The notes below the pieces were generated by a model. It did no database searches, had not been told where the DNA came from, and worked only from the letters and a program-made list of their open reading frames with translations. Below are positions 5,038 through 5,769 of a stretch of DNA of 5,769 bases, piece by piece. The translations under genes and the position numbers were made by a program. The stretch is from NCBI GenBank assembly GCA_002483395.1, contig DLHV01000175.1:4906-10674 (forward strand). Reading direction: 5' to 3'. Source of the DNA: Chloracidobacterium sp. UBA7659 (GTDB lineage: Bacteria; Acidobacteriota; Blastocatellia; Pyrinomonadales; Pyrinomonadaceae). How positions within the stretch are numbered: the first letter of the stretch is position 1; the number at the start of each line of letters is the position of its first letter.

Positions 5038-5769
5038 ATGACGAAGTTCGCATTCATTTTTCCGGGGCAAGGCTCGCAGTCGGTCGAGATGGGAAAGGAC
5101 CTGTTTGATAATTTCCCGGAAGCGATGGAAGTTTTCCAGCAGGCGGACGAAGCTCTCGGATTTTCGCTCTCTGACCTTTGTTTTGCGGGTGACGAAGCTG
5201 AACTTCAGCTTACCGCAAACACGCAGCCGGCGATCTTGACGGTTTCGGTCGCTGCGATGCGTGCGATGGAATCTAAAGGTGTCGCGAAACCCGACTTTGT
5301 TGCCGGACACAGTTTGGGTGAATATTCGGCATTGGTCTCTGCGGGCGTTCTCGATTTTGCGGATGCCGTTCGAACTGTTCGAAAACGCGGAACCTATATG
5401 CAGGAAGCCGTTCCGGTCGGTGTCGGGGCGATGGCGGCGATACTTGGATTGGACGCGGAGATCGTTGAAGCTAAATGCGTGGCGGCTGCCGACGGCCAGG
5501 TTTGCAGCCCAGCGAACATCAATTCGCCCTCGCAGGTCGTGATCGCAGGAGATTCGGATGCGGTCGACCGGGCGTGCATTCTGATGAAAGACGCTGGGGC
5601 GAAACGGGCGATCAGATTGAACGTTTCGGCGCCATTTCACTGTGCATTGATGATGCCGGCGCAGGAGAAATTGGCCAAAGATCTGGCAAAGCTTGCATAT
5701 GCCGATTTTGAGGTACCGATAGTTCATAATGTTGATGCAACCGCGAATAATGATGCCGGCAAAGTTGCA
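5038..5769 (+). CDS. fabD: Malonyl-CoA:ACP transacylase, 3' end outside window
   Basis: Moves malonyl from CoA to acyl carrier protein, providing the extender that FabH and the other ketosynthases use. The 244 visible codons show the opening FAFIFPGQGSQSVEMGKD (4-21), TANTQPAILTVSVAAM (59-74), the nucleophile elbow GHSLGEYSAL (90-99) with Ser92, RKRGTYMQ (115-122) with Arg117, NINSPSQVVIAGD (160-172), and SAPFHCALMMPA (197-208) with His201. These are the same numbers as the E. coli Ser92, Arg117 and His201. About 60-70 C-terminal residues, including the expected active-site glutamine, lie past the right edge. ATG 5038 gives the family's exact N-terminal length. The bases before it (TTGAAG) give at best a cramped Shine-Dalgarno. 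It follows fabH by 83 bases, most of them a palindromic repeat. Confidence 0.96.
   Translation, partial: MTKFAFIFPGQGSQSVEMGKDLFDNFPEAMEVFQQADEALGFSLSDLCFAGDEAELQLTANTQPAILTVSVAAMRAMESKGVAKPDFVAGHSLGEYSALVSAGVLDFADAVRTVRKRGTYMQEAVPVGVGAMAAILGLDAEIVEAKCVAAADGQVCSPANINSPSQVVIAGDSDAVDRACILMKDAGAKRAIRLNVSAPFHCALMMPAQEKLAKDLAKLAYADFEVPIVHNVDATANNDAGKVA

Noticed and set aside
3965..5727. Long minus-strand open frames (256 and 310 codons) opposite fabH and fabD
   Set aside because: Their products have no recognisable motif and are Arg/His/Cys-rich as expected for antisense frames; fabH and fabD have intact catalytic residues on the plus strand.

Overview
The window carries two housekeeping clusters from a Gram-negative-type bacterium, arranged around a divergent promoter region. 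The left part (minus strand) is a pyrimidine operon transcribed leftwards: pyrR, a small four-helix-bundle gene, then pyrB, which runs off the left edge. Reading rightwards on the plus strand are pyrD (quinone-dependent class 2 dihydroorotate dehydrogenase), a yceD/DUF177 gene, rpmF (ribosomal protein L32), fabH, and fabD, which runs off the right edge. There is no gene-free stretch over 300 bases.

The genes serve two purposes. pyrB (step 2 of UMP synthesis) and pyrD (step 4) flank the pyrimidine regulator pyrR. The yceD-rpmF-fabH-fabD run is the familiar pairing of a ribosome-related pair with fatty-acid initiation genes, but plsX, often found between rpmF and fabH, is absent. A promoter with both hexamers at consensus lies in front of yceD.

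The unusual content is in the gaps. Most of them hold a palindromic or 7-bp-period repeat: (1) a 440-bp cassette (803-1242) with 32-bp terminal inverted repeats, each made of four heptamers, enclosing a gene of the 23S-rRNA intervening-sequence protein family and wedged between pyrR and pyrB; (2) five degenerate heptamers in the pyrR/pyrD intergenic region; (3) a cargo-free inverted repeat of 4+4 heptamers between yceD and rpmF; (4) a 73-bp REP-like palindrome between fabH and fabD. The cassette also supplies the pyrB start codon and about 14 repeat-encoded N-terminal residues. PyrB and PyrD each carry an unusual surface-loop insertion.

Lineage is inference only. A quinone-type PyrD, a Gram-negative-style pyrR operon, scarce Shine-Dalgarno sequences and this style of heptamer and palindromic repeat remind me of Acidobacteriota, class Blastocatellia (Pyrinomonadaceae or relatives). 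No rRNA or marker search was possible.
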